64,000 nt of DNA from Nymphaea colorata (Eukaryota; Streptophyta; Magnoliopsida; Nymphaeales; Nymphaeaceae): contig NC_045143.1 in assembly GCF_008831285.2 (NCBI RefSeq), positions 15,846,464 to 15,910,463 of the forward strand, read 5' to 3'. Shown one piece after another: positions 48,511-64,000 of the stretch (its first letter is position 1; every line of letters begins with the position of its first letter). Position numbers and translations under genes: made by a program. The notes beneath the pieces were generated by a model. It was not told the origin of the DNA, ran no database searches, and was given only the letters and a program-made list of their open reading frames with translations.

Positions 48511-51500
48511 TTGTGGAAGTTATTCTGGAGCAGTAGCATTATGCCTCCAGCTTTTAGTCAAAATTTGGTTGGGCTCATTTCCTTGGTCCTGGGATGATTA
48601 TTGTGGTCCGTGGACTCTTTGGAGGAGCTTTGTTGGCGCTGTTTGAGCAATGTGTACAGGGAAAGCATTAGCTTATGTATAGGATGTAGCTATGTAATTA
48701 AAATTGTACATTCTTAAGAAAGCTTCCTTTGTTCTGAGAGTCAAAGTCTACAGTTATTTCTGATAATATATTATCCATATATCCCCCATGCTTCTCAATG
48801 TCTTTAGCCGTTGTTTTCCTGATGCTTGAAGATTATTTCAGAGTGATGAAGCTCTTGTTTTGAGGGAGCTGATTTTTGTTGAGTGATGTATGCTGCCCCA
48901 TCAGTGATGGGTTTCTGTGTCATTCGATGCTGGTTCATTTCATGTTTTCTTTAAACTCTCTCCACGCTCTAATCCTTTCTTCTAGTGGGGGGTCTCATTT
49001 TTTTAAGATCGTCAGGGCAGCTGGAATCCTGGGCCTTCTGATGTTTATATATGTCGAGGTGTCCAAATGGTGGTCTAATCTTCTATTGGTGATAAATTTT
49101 CTTCATAGCGATGGAGATACTCTGTTTGAATGACGTTATGGCAATTGGACATGTATATCTACCCTCAGCTTTTTTCGGTTTTGTTCTGCACTAATGTCTC
49201 TAGCAGTAAGAAGAGCTAATGATTCGGTAAAGGCTTTTCCATCTCTTCTGTAAGGTTTTGTTTAAATTGTGTCGCAGTTTAGTGGTGTTATTTTATTGTT
49301 AGTGCTGCCAATATCAGCCATTATGTGAGTTTCTTGATGTTTGCCTGTTTAACCACTGTACCATGGTTCTTGTGACTAATGTGAATGAGATAGGTCCAAT
49401 TTTCATGGAAACCCGACTAGGTCTCGCTTATCCATGTCTAGCTATCTTGAAAGGTAAGCTGCAAAATCATGGAGCACTTGGCACAATACACCTAAGAAGC
49501 ATGCGAAGCAGGTTCTTGATCGATCATTTGTACATGTTCTGCTATTTGGATTCTGGAGGTTAAGGGACTCCAATCAAGTGAGATTTGCTGAACAGGAAAT
49601 AGTACCTGATTTTGTTGGCTAGCTTGTGGTGGTGCTGACTAGTGCTTGTTCAGCTGCTAACGGTTGTCAAAAGTGATGCAAAAAAATGGCTCTGGACAGT
49701 AACTTGAGAATATCGCATTGCTTTTTCTTGATCTGATCAAGCAACAAAAATGAAGTCCCAAGGCTCCAAGTATGCTGAACTGCAAAGGCTTTGATGTTAG
49801 TTGCTTGAGCGTTTTGCGTGATGTAAATTTTTTAGGGCGACTTGCTAATGGCAGGCTAATATGGGACTCAACCAAAATCAGGAGTCCGGTTCTATTGGTT
49901 GAGATGGAAGCATCTTTTCCAAGTTGGGTCTGTATACTCTTTGCTTGTCTGAGCTGACCCCTTGAAGAGGTATTGTCTCTGGTCCAGGATCTGGTCATCA
50001 CCTCATTCAGTATCTTTATTATGTGGTCTTTCTCGAATCCCTGATGGTTGGTGCAATGGTCAGGACAAGGGTTGGTAGGAGATCAGTTTCTATTTCGATA
50101 CCCTAAAGTGAACGAGATGGGGTATGTGGGGTTTGAAGAACTATAGTCCACAATGTAGCTATGGACGACAGGCAGTTTACATGTAACGATTCTACACTGA
50201 TCTTAGCCAGAAGGCTCAGAGAGGTATGATTACTAGTAATACAGTAACACCGCAAAATTCCTTTAAATCCAAAAGAAACCACTTTTGAGGTGTATAGTTG
50301 ACCATGCTGGTTTAATCTGCAACACCTACTGTTGCCTCCTCAGCGTAATACTACAAGGTAAAGGATTCTCAATGTGTACAACCCCAAGGAAATCCCTTGA
50401 ACCCCAAGAACTTAACAAGCAGGGTGAGGCTCAGTAGTGCCAAATACCATAACTAAGCTTGTACCACTCACCAGTTGCCTACCTTCTGTGGAACGTTTTT
50501 TGGTTGCGGTTATGACTGATTATGTTTGTGCAAGTAGAAAATATTATCTAATAAAAAGAACATTGCGTTTTTATGCAGGTTCTAAGAACACCGTGTTCTA
50601 CTGTTGTGTTTGGCATTTGCTTGTTGGATGTAAGTCTATAATCACTCCAAGTATCTTGGAATATGAATTTGGTGTTTGAGATAAAAAGTGTCCGAAGAAC
50701 ACAAATGCTTTTCCTGTCAATCATCTTCTTAAGGGTGTTATGCCTGTTTCATGAAATTCGTTTACTGGGTGGTGCAATGCCCTTTGGTAGGTTCAAGGCA
50801 ACGTTCTATAGGAAGCAGACGATACTGGCATTAAATTTTAGATGGAAACCTGAGCGTCAACTGAACTGAAAATGGAAAGAAACTTTTAGTAGAAATCACA
50901 GGCCAAACTTTGGGTGAATGGTATTGTCAATCCTTCAAAGTTCATCGAGTTAGATAAACAAAGGAACTAAAGACAAAATTAGTGTAGAGAGTAAGTCTCT
51001 ACTTCAGTCAATTGATTCTTAAGGTGTCCTTTCATCAGAGCCTCGATCCGCTTCCTCACAATCAAAGACAATCATAAATAAGTAAAACCAACTTGCTCGA
51101 CCATAACGGTTGAGGAGATTAGGAAACCGTCAACAGTAGCGATAACACAAAGGCCGAACCACCTGCCTAATCCCAGCTTACCTCTCGAAAGAAAAGAAGA
51201 AGATATTGCGGGTTAGGAAAAACACCCAAAGGAGATCTAGTTCTCTATCAACGAACAAATAGAGAATACGACCCCCTCCATGCATCGACTCTCTCCACGG
51301 AAGCTAAATTTTTGAACACAACAGCTTAAAGTTAAATTGGATGAAATATGTGCGTAAGTGTTCCTTCAGTTTATAAATGGAACTACATACATATGAAACA
51401 AAGGATATACAATAACTTTGGAGGCTGCCTAGAATTACAAGGTGCCCCGAAGATGACTTGGGAACCACTAAAGGATCCCAATCCCTTCTTTCCACCCTGA

Positions 51501-53989
51501 CTACCATTAGAAAGTTGACAAGAAATACATGTCATCCGATAAATCATGCATCGCCACCTTTACTGATCCCACTCCTTCGAAAGCCGTCACGCACCAAGGA
51601 GTCCAGATAATAGGGGCTAACCTCTTGTGATTTTAGCATCTTCGCCCTTTTCAAGGAAAGGAGTCCAGACAATAGAAGGTGTCACATTTTACTTCTGACA
51701 TTTGAAATTAATAGGGCAAAAAATTGATTCACTTACAATCGGCGACGATCAAAGGTCATCTTGGAAGATGGTGAGGGATTTTATAATGCTGAGGAGAAGG
51801 TTCATGATTCTATTTTTAACTAACGTCCAAAGAATTAGAGTGACACCCCACGTATGTAGGGAAGGACTTCAGCTTTTCTATTCGTTTACACTTTTCTGGA
51901 TATGTAACAAAGGCTAATTCCAATCTACCGAATTCAATACTAAAGTCGGCTCGTGCATGATTGTTACAACATGTATCAAAGTTGAGTTCAGAACTAGAAC
52001 CGTTGGACGTTTCACGCAAGAAGCCTGCTGATTAAAAGAGTGATCAAACACTCCAAGTATGTGAGAAAGACTAGTTAAATATCCATGTATCAAGTTTTTC
52101 ATGAGTTATGGTCCGTTACGAGGCACATTGGGATGTGCTCAGCTATCAGCTAGGTTTCATCGATTAAAATTTATGGACAACCCCAAAATCATGTAACCAA
52201 ACACTTATTCAAGTCCTCTCTTCCCGCGATTGGGAAGGGAGAAGAGGGACGAACATTACTCCTGAACATAGAGTTTCATGAAGTCAGACGACGTTGTCTT
52301 CTTGCATGTGTACGACCTCCTAGGTTCTTGATACTTGTACATTGCATCGAGTACAATCATCTCCTGATCAAGAATGAACATCAGAATCGTCTTCTTTCTT
52401 CCGTGCGAGCGCTTATGTTCTTGATACTTATAAATTGCAGCACCAATCATCTCATGATCAATAATGAAAAGAGTTTTAAGCAATTTAGTATATATCCTTA
52501 TCGAGACTAGGAAAAAGAAATACAAGTTATTTTATTACAAATGTAAGCTTCACATTTATGGTCTCATTAATAAACAACATCACATCTTGTGGTTGTAAAT
52601 AAAATTAATTTGACATGGCGACGAACTAAATTTGCCCTTGTTATGAATGTTTGAACTCAAATAGAACGCCATACCGTAGAATAGAAAATTCTACCTTATA
52701 AGCATAAAGAAAATTATTATTATAACTCATTTTAAACATACCATTGGTAGCAACACCATTCCGAAAAAAGGTTTTTCCCTTGGTTGTAGTTATAAGTTCA
52801 GACTCAATACAGTAAATCTGGAGAGATCTAGTTGTTTTGAACATGTGGAGCATAGTAAAGATTTTCTAAGTCATGATCGGGTTTCTCAAATCATGAGTCA
52901 ACAAGTTGACGGAGTTTGAGTTATTCGATGCAAAATCACTGGCCATACTAAAGTTCTACAGTTTCTAGCATGGAAATGAATATAAACGCTAAAGATACAA
53001 GCCCAGCAGCATGTCTAAGTTAATACCTCGAAATATCTCAATCTCATACATAGAAAGCCAAAATTACTAATTTCTAATTAAGTAATGAATGACTAACTTG
53101 TCAAGAAAAATGAAAAATCACAACATTCGGAACTAAGAAACAAGGCCTTTCAAAACGTGTGTTCATAAAAGCCTTGTTGACAAAAAGTCACACACTTTTA
53201 GAAAATAATTCTGTTTTTTAATTTCAAATTATTATTTTGAAATCCTACCAACAAAAACCTTGTTGGCAAAGGCTGCATGTAAAAGTTGATGATGAATCCT
53301 GAGGAACTCTTTTAAACAAAATCACCTAATTATTTACGTAGAGGCTTGCATCCATGTAGGTTGGTGGATGAAAAATTATTTACGAACATGAAAAAACTCG
53401 TGCTCATTAGTTAAGTTGTTTTAAAGATCAAATATTTCTTCCATTAACCCAAGTCAAGTCCATTTCTAATTTAGGAATGGCGAAAAGGGCTAGGAATTGG
53501 AGTAGAGCGGTGTTTTCCTTTTGTCGAGGGAAGAGGGCGCCGGAGAGTGAAGCGAGCGAGAGAGCACTAGGCTCGAGGGACAAGAACATTGGGCCAAGCG
53601 GGGATGGCTCGAGGGAAACCGGCGAATGCCCGCAGCACGCGGCCTCTAAAACATGCCTCTTCTGCTTCGCTACACACCCACCGTCTCCATCCGATAGAGA
53701 TTTTCACCTTTGAATTAAACTGCGGACTCTGGCGGAGACGACGACCTTCTCATGCCTGCCTGCAACGTTCCCCGCCTGCACTCAACTCCTCCTTCTCTCA
53801 TCCCATCCCCCATTCTTAGCAATGTAATGTTCTCTTTTTTCACTTTACTCAATCTCGACACTTTTTTTTTTTTTTTTGACGCACATGTAGGTGCGAAAAC
53901 AATTATAGAGGAGAGAGAGCAGCTTCTTGGTTCCACCTTCCGCTGCAGCTCCTGGTAATCCGTCCAGTAATCGGTATCCGCCGTATTAT
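48511..53989. other. Spacer between AIRP2-like gene and CYP90A
   Basis: No protein gene recognised in 5.5 kb. The first few hundred bases should be AIRP2 3' UTR. A U2-like fragment is listed separately. From 50.9 kb on, the sequence looks like weathered transposon or LTR material but no ends could be paired. A CGTGTG word (BRRE variant, bound by BZR1 in Arabidopsis) occurs at 53156-53161, about 0.83 kb before the CYP90A TATA box; a six-base match is weak evidence. Confidence 0.45.
50191..50227 (-). pseudogene. U2 snRNA 5'-end-like sequence
   Basis: Read on the minus strand, this starts ATACCTCTCTGAGCCTTCTGGCTAAGATCAGTGTAG-A. That follows the 5' end of U2 snRNA (ATACC, CTCGGCCTTTTGGCTAAGATCA, GTGTAG) with a handful of changes. 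After about 37 bases the resemblance is lost: the branch-point recognition region, Sm site and 3' stems are not seen. No plant snRNA upstream element (RTCCCACATCG type) or TATA box stands in front. It is most likely a truncated pseudogene or the head of a U2-derived retroelement. Confidence 0.5.
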
Positions 53990-53999
53990 TATATAAATA
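53990..53999 (+). promoter_or_regulatory. TATA box of CYP90A
   Basis: TATATAAATA stands 80-89 bp upstream of the ATG at 54079, a good match to the plant TATA consensus. It predicts transcription start near 54025-54030 and a 5' UTR of about 50 bases. A poly-T run (about 53862-53878) lies further upstream. Confidence 0.6.
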
Positions 54000-54078
54000 G
54001 CTTACCTTGTAAGGGGGGAGGAGAAAAAGAAGAAGCGCAAGCGAAGGTGATTTCTTTTTTTCTCTTCATTTGTTGGCA

Positions 54079-57385
<3,307 letters not shown>

Positions 57386-59270
57386 AGACAAGAGGCGATG
57401 GATGGTGAGCTGGAGGGTTGATTAATTTCTTGACTTGCAAGGCTTACCATGAGTGCTGGGTGCTGATGATCTAACCTCGCCTGCACATGTCATGCTGCTG
57501 AAGTTATGTGTTCGGTAGTGGGCGAACTATATGTATATACACACATGACTTGTCTCAAAGAATGTATTTTACATATAGCATTTATATAAGATTTAGAACA
57601 AGGAGCAGCTTCTGCTGTGTCGACCAGTGATGTACATCTGATTGTTTCTAGCTACTTCCCCTTGGGCAATTTTGTTTTTTTTTTCAGCCCCCGCTACCCC
57701 GCCGCCCAGCATTCCCTTAAGTAAATTAAAATGTGACGCTCAATAATGCTAAACAGTAAACTGTAGTCAGGATGCGGTGGTGGGTCACACGGTTATCTTG
57801 GCTGGCCTTCTTTTGGCATCAACTCCGCAGTTTGCGATGCTTGCGCCGCATGCACTACTGGTATAATTTGCTAAACTGAGGTCGCCGAAAGCCCATCTGT
57901 CCGTTGACGCTGAAAGATGGCCATATATTCCCACCTTTTCATATGCTATATTGATTTCAGGACCGTGAAACTTTTCATGAGAGAGTGACCACAAAAAATG
58001 AAAATACTATTGACACAAAATAGTTGACAAATGGTCGCCGGTAACTATACGAAAAAACGAAGGAAGACAGAGCGGAAAAGGAGACATCAGACAAGGAGAG
58101 AAGAGAGAGAGAGAGAGCCAGGGAGAGGGAGCGAAAGCAGAGTTGTGCATGCTCTACACCCTCAAACATACAAATGGAGGCAAAAGGGAGAAAAATGTCT
58201 GAGTTCCAAATCTGCCACCACTAACAGATTAATCAAGACTTCCAAGTGAAAAACTTGAGGTCTAGCTAGCTAGATGCATTAGGAAAGGGGAGAACAAAGC
58301 AACCGCGAGCGGTACCAAGGTAGGGGTAGGGGGACCGTGTGAACTGTGAACTGCACCTGTGGTTCAACTCTTGTTCTTCTTTCACTTTTGGCGCCTTCTT
58401 CTGAGGCTTGTCATTAGCTTAATCCGCAATTACAAGAGCGGCCTGCATTGTGAGCCAAATCATATAATCCTCCATTCTCACTCTCAAAAGTTTATTGAAG
58501 TTCCACAACGTGAAGCGGTGCGGTCAATCCGCCGCAGCACTGTGGATTTCTGACCACGAGAGCAGATGAGGAGTGAAAGGGGATTCATAATTTCAAAAGC
58601 AGAAGCCGCTAGCGGGCTACGTGTTTGCAAGAATTTAACTAAAGATACGTGTCAACTGCTCCCTGATATCTGTCGCCACGTGGAAGAGCCCCTCCCCTCT
58701 CCTCCACCATCACTTCTCCAATAATGACCGCACATGTACAGACGTTCAAATTCTGGGGTCCCGGCTGCTACGGTTGCCGACCGACGCCGGCGGCCGGCGT
58801 CGGCCTCGGTGATGGCGATGGTACATCCCTTTCACCCCCACGCTACCCATGATTTAGATCCGCACAAGTTTGCGTACTCAAAAACTCCCTCTTTAAGTTG
58901 TGTTTGATAGTTGGGGATTTCAGACCTTGGATTTGGTGTAGAAATCTGCAGAGCTATCAAATCCATCGCGGATTTTAGAATGAAATCCATGGATTCAAAG
59001 GGGGAGGGATCCGACCTCCAACGCGGATCTTAGATCCGCGCGGGAGGCCGTGGCTCGAAGAGCCCTGCAACGATGCCACCAGCATAGTCTCTCTCTTTCT
59101 CTTGTGATACAATCTGAGGGACGAGCCCTCACTTTCTAGTAGTTGGGAAGCGCTTTGAAGCCCCTTACTGTTGTTTGGAAAGGAGGGCTTTCAAGCATTT
59201 TTTTTTTTTGCAAAATCAGAGGGCTCTGAGCCTTCTTTTTCTGCCGTAGAAGGAAGACATCGAAGTTTTC
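57386..59270. other. Gene-free stretch after CYP90A
   Basis: The first 250 bases are probably the CYP90A 3' UTR. The rest shows no gene. The part 58900-59000 has TTTGATAG...AAATCCATGGATT words shared with 30.7-30.9 kb and is probably a decayed MITE. A (GA)n run on the plus strand at about 58100-58118 lies in an otherwise unremarkable region. Confidence 0.45.
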
Positions 59271-59357
59271 ACTTTTCGGCAGAAAAGGAGGCTCCAATTA
59301 GCCTTCTGATTTTGGCCAGGAAAGAGGGCTTGGAGCCCTCATTTTCTGCCGAAAAGT
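59271..59357. repeat. Small inverted repeat able to form a hairpin
   Basis: Left arm 59271-59295 (ACTTTTCGGCAGAAAAGGAG...) is complementary to right arm 59332-59357 over about 24 bases with one or two mismatches or bulges; the loop is about 36 bases. A third related copy of the right arm (GGCTCTGAGCC...TTTTTCTGCCG) lies at about 59221-59246. In one frame the DNA reads repeated EGxEPSFSA-like units, which reflects the repeats rather than a protein. Confidence 0.75.
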
Positions 59358-62300
59358 AAGATTGGTTTTGGTATGGTTCAGGAAATTCAGACGTCGTTAC
59401 AGTGGCATGTATAATGTTTTTACCAGCCAGTTTTTTTTTTTTTTCTTATATTGAAAATGGAGAAAAAATGTAATAACATTCTATTTGTATAATGCGTTCA
59501 ATGTGAGGCTACATGTAAGCTGAATATCAGCTGATATTTTGAGGAAGGCGATTTCGGCACCTTATGGTTGCTGCGACGGATAAGATGTGACTTTTGCAAC
59601 GTCGATATGGACCAATATAGCTAGACCAATTCTGAAGTTTGGGTTTCAGATAAACTCATCAGAATTATTGAACAGGAAAGCTTTTTGCAGTCGGAGGAAA
59701 GGATGTCATGATGGAAGGGAGGAGAGGGACAGGGCGGAGGAGGTCCACCGGCCGGCGGGTTTGGCCAGCACCATCTTTCTACCTTCTCTATATTTTTATT
59801 TTCAATTATAGACATACGCCAGCTCGTTCCTCATCAGCGAAATGCAGGAAAAGAGAAACATTATCTGCAAAACAATCAAACCATACTTAAAGAAAAGGAC
59901 AACGGTGTCGACACAAGCCGCTCAGACCTGTAAAGTAAAGGAAGCATCGTCCCCCAAAGAGAGAGAGAGAGAGAGACAAAAAAAAAAAAAGGTTCTCTCA
60001 CATTTTCCTTTCTTTTATCTTCAAATAAAAAGATCTTTTATCTTCAAATAAAAAGAAGAGAGGGGGAAAGAACAGGGAAGGACAAAAGGAGAATCAGGTT
60101 TGCTTTAATTGTTTTCCAGCTACAAAGGAGGGGCGCGTGATTATCCTTTTAGGTTGGTGGGAGGTTAAATTCGTCACAGAAGCAACAGCATAAAACTCCC
60201 TTCATTCTCAAACACGTCACCGCTTCTTCTAACACCTGGTTTTGAAAAGAAAAGGGAAATAAAACCCTAAACTTAAAAGGTCAGCCGCACATAACAGAAT
60301 TTTTTCAAGATAAAATACATTTTTATTTAGATGAATACCGTCAGCGATAATTTCAAATCTAAACCCCACCACTCCATGTTCCTAAATATAAGTCTCGATT
60401 TTGAAGCCACCTAACGAACTAGAAGCTATCTTCATTATTGACTTTAAAACTATATTTAAAATGTAAATTACTATGAAATGCGTGAGATTAATGTCTTTTT
60501 CTTTTAATATTGAGTATGCTATGAGAGACACTTTTTCAATTTTACAAGTTGAAATCCTTAGGTGTTGCCGTTTAATATGAGATCCTCTCGCTTTTCTCTC
60601 TCATCACTCTTCAACTCAAGAGCACAGACGCGTGCGGTCGTTTGACCCCACAGACGATGGTGGTGGTACCGTTAGGCGATGCATCCAACGTATCTTTTCG
60701 TCTACTGGACCCTTTCCTCCCACCCCCAAGTACGTTGACGCAAAAACTAAAAATTTCTTAGAAAAAATATCAGCCACACATCTCCCTCTCTAAATAGCTA
60801 GAGCTTAGTTAACACTATTAGATCATTGATGTAACTATACGTATTCAAGCTGTCGCCTAAAATATCTCTATCAACTATCGTTCGAATTGTAAGAACTGAC
60901 TAAAAAATACCATTTGCCAAAACACTTTGACATCACCGCCCGTACGCCTGTAATTCTTCTGCGTGAACCCTCCAAGTTTAAAAATGTGAAACTCAAAGGG
61001 AAAGTTCGTAAATCTCCAATGCATACATTAGATTATAAAAGGATTCAAATCAGGGATCTTAAGTTTGTCAACTTCAAAAGTTGGACACACGCAAAAAAAA
61101 AAAAAAAGACGATTTCCGTGTTAAAACATTTTTAGACATTCTGGAAAAGAAAGAGCAAGATGTTTCAGGCCTCAAGTTATTTGACTATTTCTTATAAGAC
61201 CAATATATTTTGAACGTATGTTCTGTTTATAAACAGGCAAAACAGTTCTTAATTCTTGTGCATATCTATTTGTATTTTCCCTTGCTCGCGGTTGACTTTT
61301 TCTGCATGTTTAGGGCTTGAATTGGGGATCGTAGCAGGATCTATTGGGGCTCGCAGTACTAGCAAGGTAAACATGTGGTCGTTTTGTTGACTTTTTCAAT
61401 CTTCCTCTTGATTGTTCATTTGTTAATGCTAGTACTATGCACCACGAAGGAATGGAAAATTTAGCTTATTTTATTATGATTGTGCAACTGAACAATGTTA
61501 GCATAAGAGTTTTTTTTGCATGTAGATGTCATGTTTCTAAGAAGGATCAATTCGGATATGGCCCCACTTCAATTTTGAGTTGTTGTTTCTAATACGATTC
61601 ATGATTGTACAAATAGCTTGTTCGGCACGGCACTGTAAATCAACCTTAATTATGGTTGCATGAGCATGTTTTTGTGTAAGATGAATAGCACAGGGTCATA
61701 TGTGTTTTTTATATCATTGTTTCCTATGTTTGTTGTTCTTTTCAAAATTTTCAGTATTTCTTCTGGGTATTATATTTTTCACCATGTTAACCTTACCACA
61801 TAATAGCTTAACACCTCCCTTCACCGTTTCACCTTCAACAAAATGGACGTGTACACTCGCTGCATAGATAACCTACTGTCAGCACTGTTAGAGGATACCT
61901 AAGATATGTAGAATTGTAATATGAACTCGATTCATTTTAACCAGTAATTCCAGATCAGCAACCGTCTTCATCCCCCTAACATCAAATGCTGGAATGCATC
62001 TCGTCCCCCATTTTCATAAAAAAGTGTGTACGACGTGTAGAGAGCTATAATATAAACGAAATGATTTGGACTTCTCACCCTGACCATGCAGACAACTTTC
62101 CTCATTGAACAATTATCATCGTTGAAAACTATTAAACACTGACCATCAACAAGGAGGGATCCTGAAATCTCCTTATTGAGCTTTCAGTAAGAAGATGAAT
62201 AGAACTAATTGTCAATGAAATGTTAGGACCTAGCTTTCCAATATCTGATGGATATGACTTCTACCTCAGCCCCCTCACTAAGCATGGTTGGACTGATCGG

Positions 62301-64000
62301 AGATCCCTCAATTTTAGACGCATTTTGTCTGCGGCTTTCTCCAATGGTTTCCACAAATGCATTGGATCCAAACAACACCAAAGCCAAAGATAAAAAAACC
62401 GTTGGAGGCACCTACTCACATATCATGTTATCCTCCCCATCCCCAGTCTTTCGCCTTTGCCATGAAACGACCCGAAACTATAGCGCTACAGCAATCAAAG
62501 CATGGTGTGCCACCCGAGCTACCTAGGGCTGAGTCAAATCGTTTTGATACATAACGACCAATTTTGCTTCATTAGGTAGTGAATATAAAGTCATCAGCAC
62601 GCTGACAATTCTCATAAAACCAAATGTGCAGTCCAAGTTGCCGGGCAAAAACACCTGTGGTGGCCTCATCTCTATTTGGTTGGCAGGCTGAAACATAACT
62701 ACAACAAATGGAAAAAGCAATGCATGCTTTAACATTCATGCGACAGATCCCAACACACACACACACGACATGAGCATATTATAAACAAAAGGACGAGACA
62801 GTAACATTACTGAAAGAGAAAAACCTTGTGCAATTAAATTAAAGAAACGAACCAAAAAGAAACAAAGAAATAATTTAAACAAAGAAACAACGCAATTACA
62901 GAACATTCAGGAACACGTACACAATTTTCCAACTGAGCCAGCAAGGCAGGAGATTTTAACTCTCTTGCTCCACTTATAATTTTATAGAGACACCATAATG
63001 TAGGAAACTTTTATCAACACATTGCAGTACACCATGTTTCTTATTTGTTCAGTTACCCGTTAGAGAAGATCCTCTTGAAAAAGCCCCCACATGTTGTAAA
63101 TGACGAGAACATGCCGTGACGACTGGCTACAACTAGAAACACCAAAAGACAAGTAACTTGCTGGAATTATCAATCAACATCAAAGCAGATCCATATCAAG
63201 CTAAGTCCAGATGTCTTTGAACAAGAGAAGCTAAGGAAACATCTAGCTGTTCAGTCATAATCCATGTACCCAAAAAAGTACAAACAATATGTCAGCAGAT
63301 CAGAAGGATACAGTAACTGCATTTATAGCAGCTAATTTTGCAGGATCGTAAGCATTCACATGGACACTCCTAAGAAATGGAGCAACCGTGTTTCAAAAAC
63401 TTCAGGACATGGTTATGGATCTGGACACCTCAGAAAAATGGTAAATACACAACTTTCTGGAGTTCAATCAACTATATTACCTTCTTTTAATTATGGAATT
63501 ACAATATGCTGACGAATGCACTTACCATGTATTGACAATCTTATTAAGCATGTATATAGCCATGTTCAGACAGCACCCAAGCTTTTTGGAAATGCTCTAC
63601 GCATGTGCAACATGCATTTGACATAGATTAGAGGCCAACCATATCGTATAGACTTCTTTGAATGATCAAAATTCCCAAGATTTCCTCCTTTTCCCACTCT
63701 GCTAAGAAGCCTAGTCATCTTTCACTATGTCACCTGAGTGTGGCGTGTGGTTGCTGGTGTAGGTGCAGCTAATCATAAAAAATAAATGACAATGTCATAA
63801 GTTATAACTTAAAAGATATAATATAAGTATATAACTAATCAGTAAATATAATCATAAAAATATGTCAAATACTCAAAATGCAGACATGCATCATCTTATC
63901 CTTTTCCAAACTACCTAGTTTCCTACATGTGCAGACGGTGTATTGCACGGCTGCTAGATAATTCTTGCAGCAAGCAATGAGAGATTGATAATTGTAAAAC
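59358..64000. other. Gene-free right end of window
   Basis: No gene recognised. A (GA)n into poly-A run lies at about 59958-59990, beside a direct pair of AAAAAGATCTTTTATCTTC-like units at about 60015-60055. An exon-like patch (61313-61366, acceptor TTTAG and donor GTAAAC, reading GLELGIVAGSIGARSTSK) could belong to a gene continuing elsewhere, but no neighbouring exon was found. Open frames near 62.2-62.6 kb on both strands resemble nothing known. Confidence 0.4.

Noticed and set aside
61313-61366. Exon-like patch GLELGIVAGSIGARSTSK with splice-like borders
   Set aside because: Too short, no family match and no partner exons in the last 2.6 kb.

Overview
The window is nuclear DNA of a flowering plant. 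Six protein-coding genes are recognisable. Five have GT-AG introns whose exons join in frame, and the spliced products match plant families: a plastid carrier, a vacuolar exchanger and a brassinosteroid P450. The spacers are AT-rich and full of (CT)n/(TA)n microsatellites and decayed transposable-element pieces. The species cannot be fixed from the sequence. All exon models below come from reading splice sites and family conservation by eye, and the joined reading frames close exactly.

Layout: PDX1 (vitamin B6 synthesis, intronless, +, about 4.0-4.9 kb); a spacer with tandem repeats and a 5S rRNA copy fused to a LINE 3' end (9.2-10.1 kb); a CAX-type vacuolar cation/proton exchanger (+, 14.1-17.6 kb, 11 exons); repeat-rich DNA; a thylakoid ADP/ATP carrier of the TAAC type (-, 22.2-29.0 kb, 10 exons); a rearranged repeat region (29.5-39.2 kb) holding an inverted, dead copy of the TAAC 3' end that was itself hit by a hAT-like transposon; a plastid-type cis-prenyltransferase (+, 39.3-43.7 kb, 3 exons); an AIRP2-type RING E3 ligase (+, 46.6-48.5 kb, 5 exons); a long gene-free spacer with a U2 snRNA-like fragment; CYP90A/CPD, a brassinosteroid-biosynthesis P450 (+, 54.1-57.4 kb, 9 exons); and a final 6.6 kb without a recognised gene.

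The genes do not form a pathway cluster. From memory of the Arabidopsis map, PDX1.3 (At5g01410), CAX4 (At5g01490), TAAC (At5g01500) and AIRP2 (At5g01520) lie together at the top of chromosome 5. Four of the six genes therefore look like an old conserved neighbourhood rather than a functional cluster. I saw no CRISPR, no organelle insertion, no viral gene and no convincingly new multi-gene system. The most notable items are the 5S-LINE chimera, the inverted TAAC duplication with a datable hAT insertion (8-bp target duplication, empty site in the parental copy), the U2-like fragment, a small perfect-looking hairpin near 59.3 kb and a 0.9 kb reading frame of unknown nature near 6 kb.
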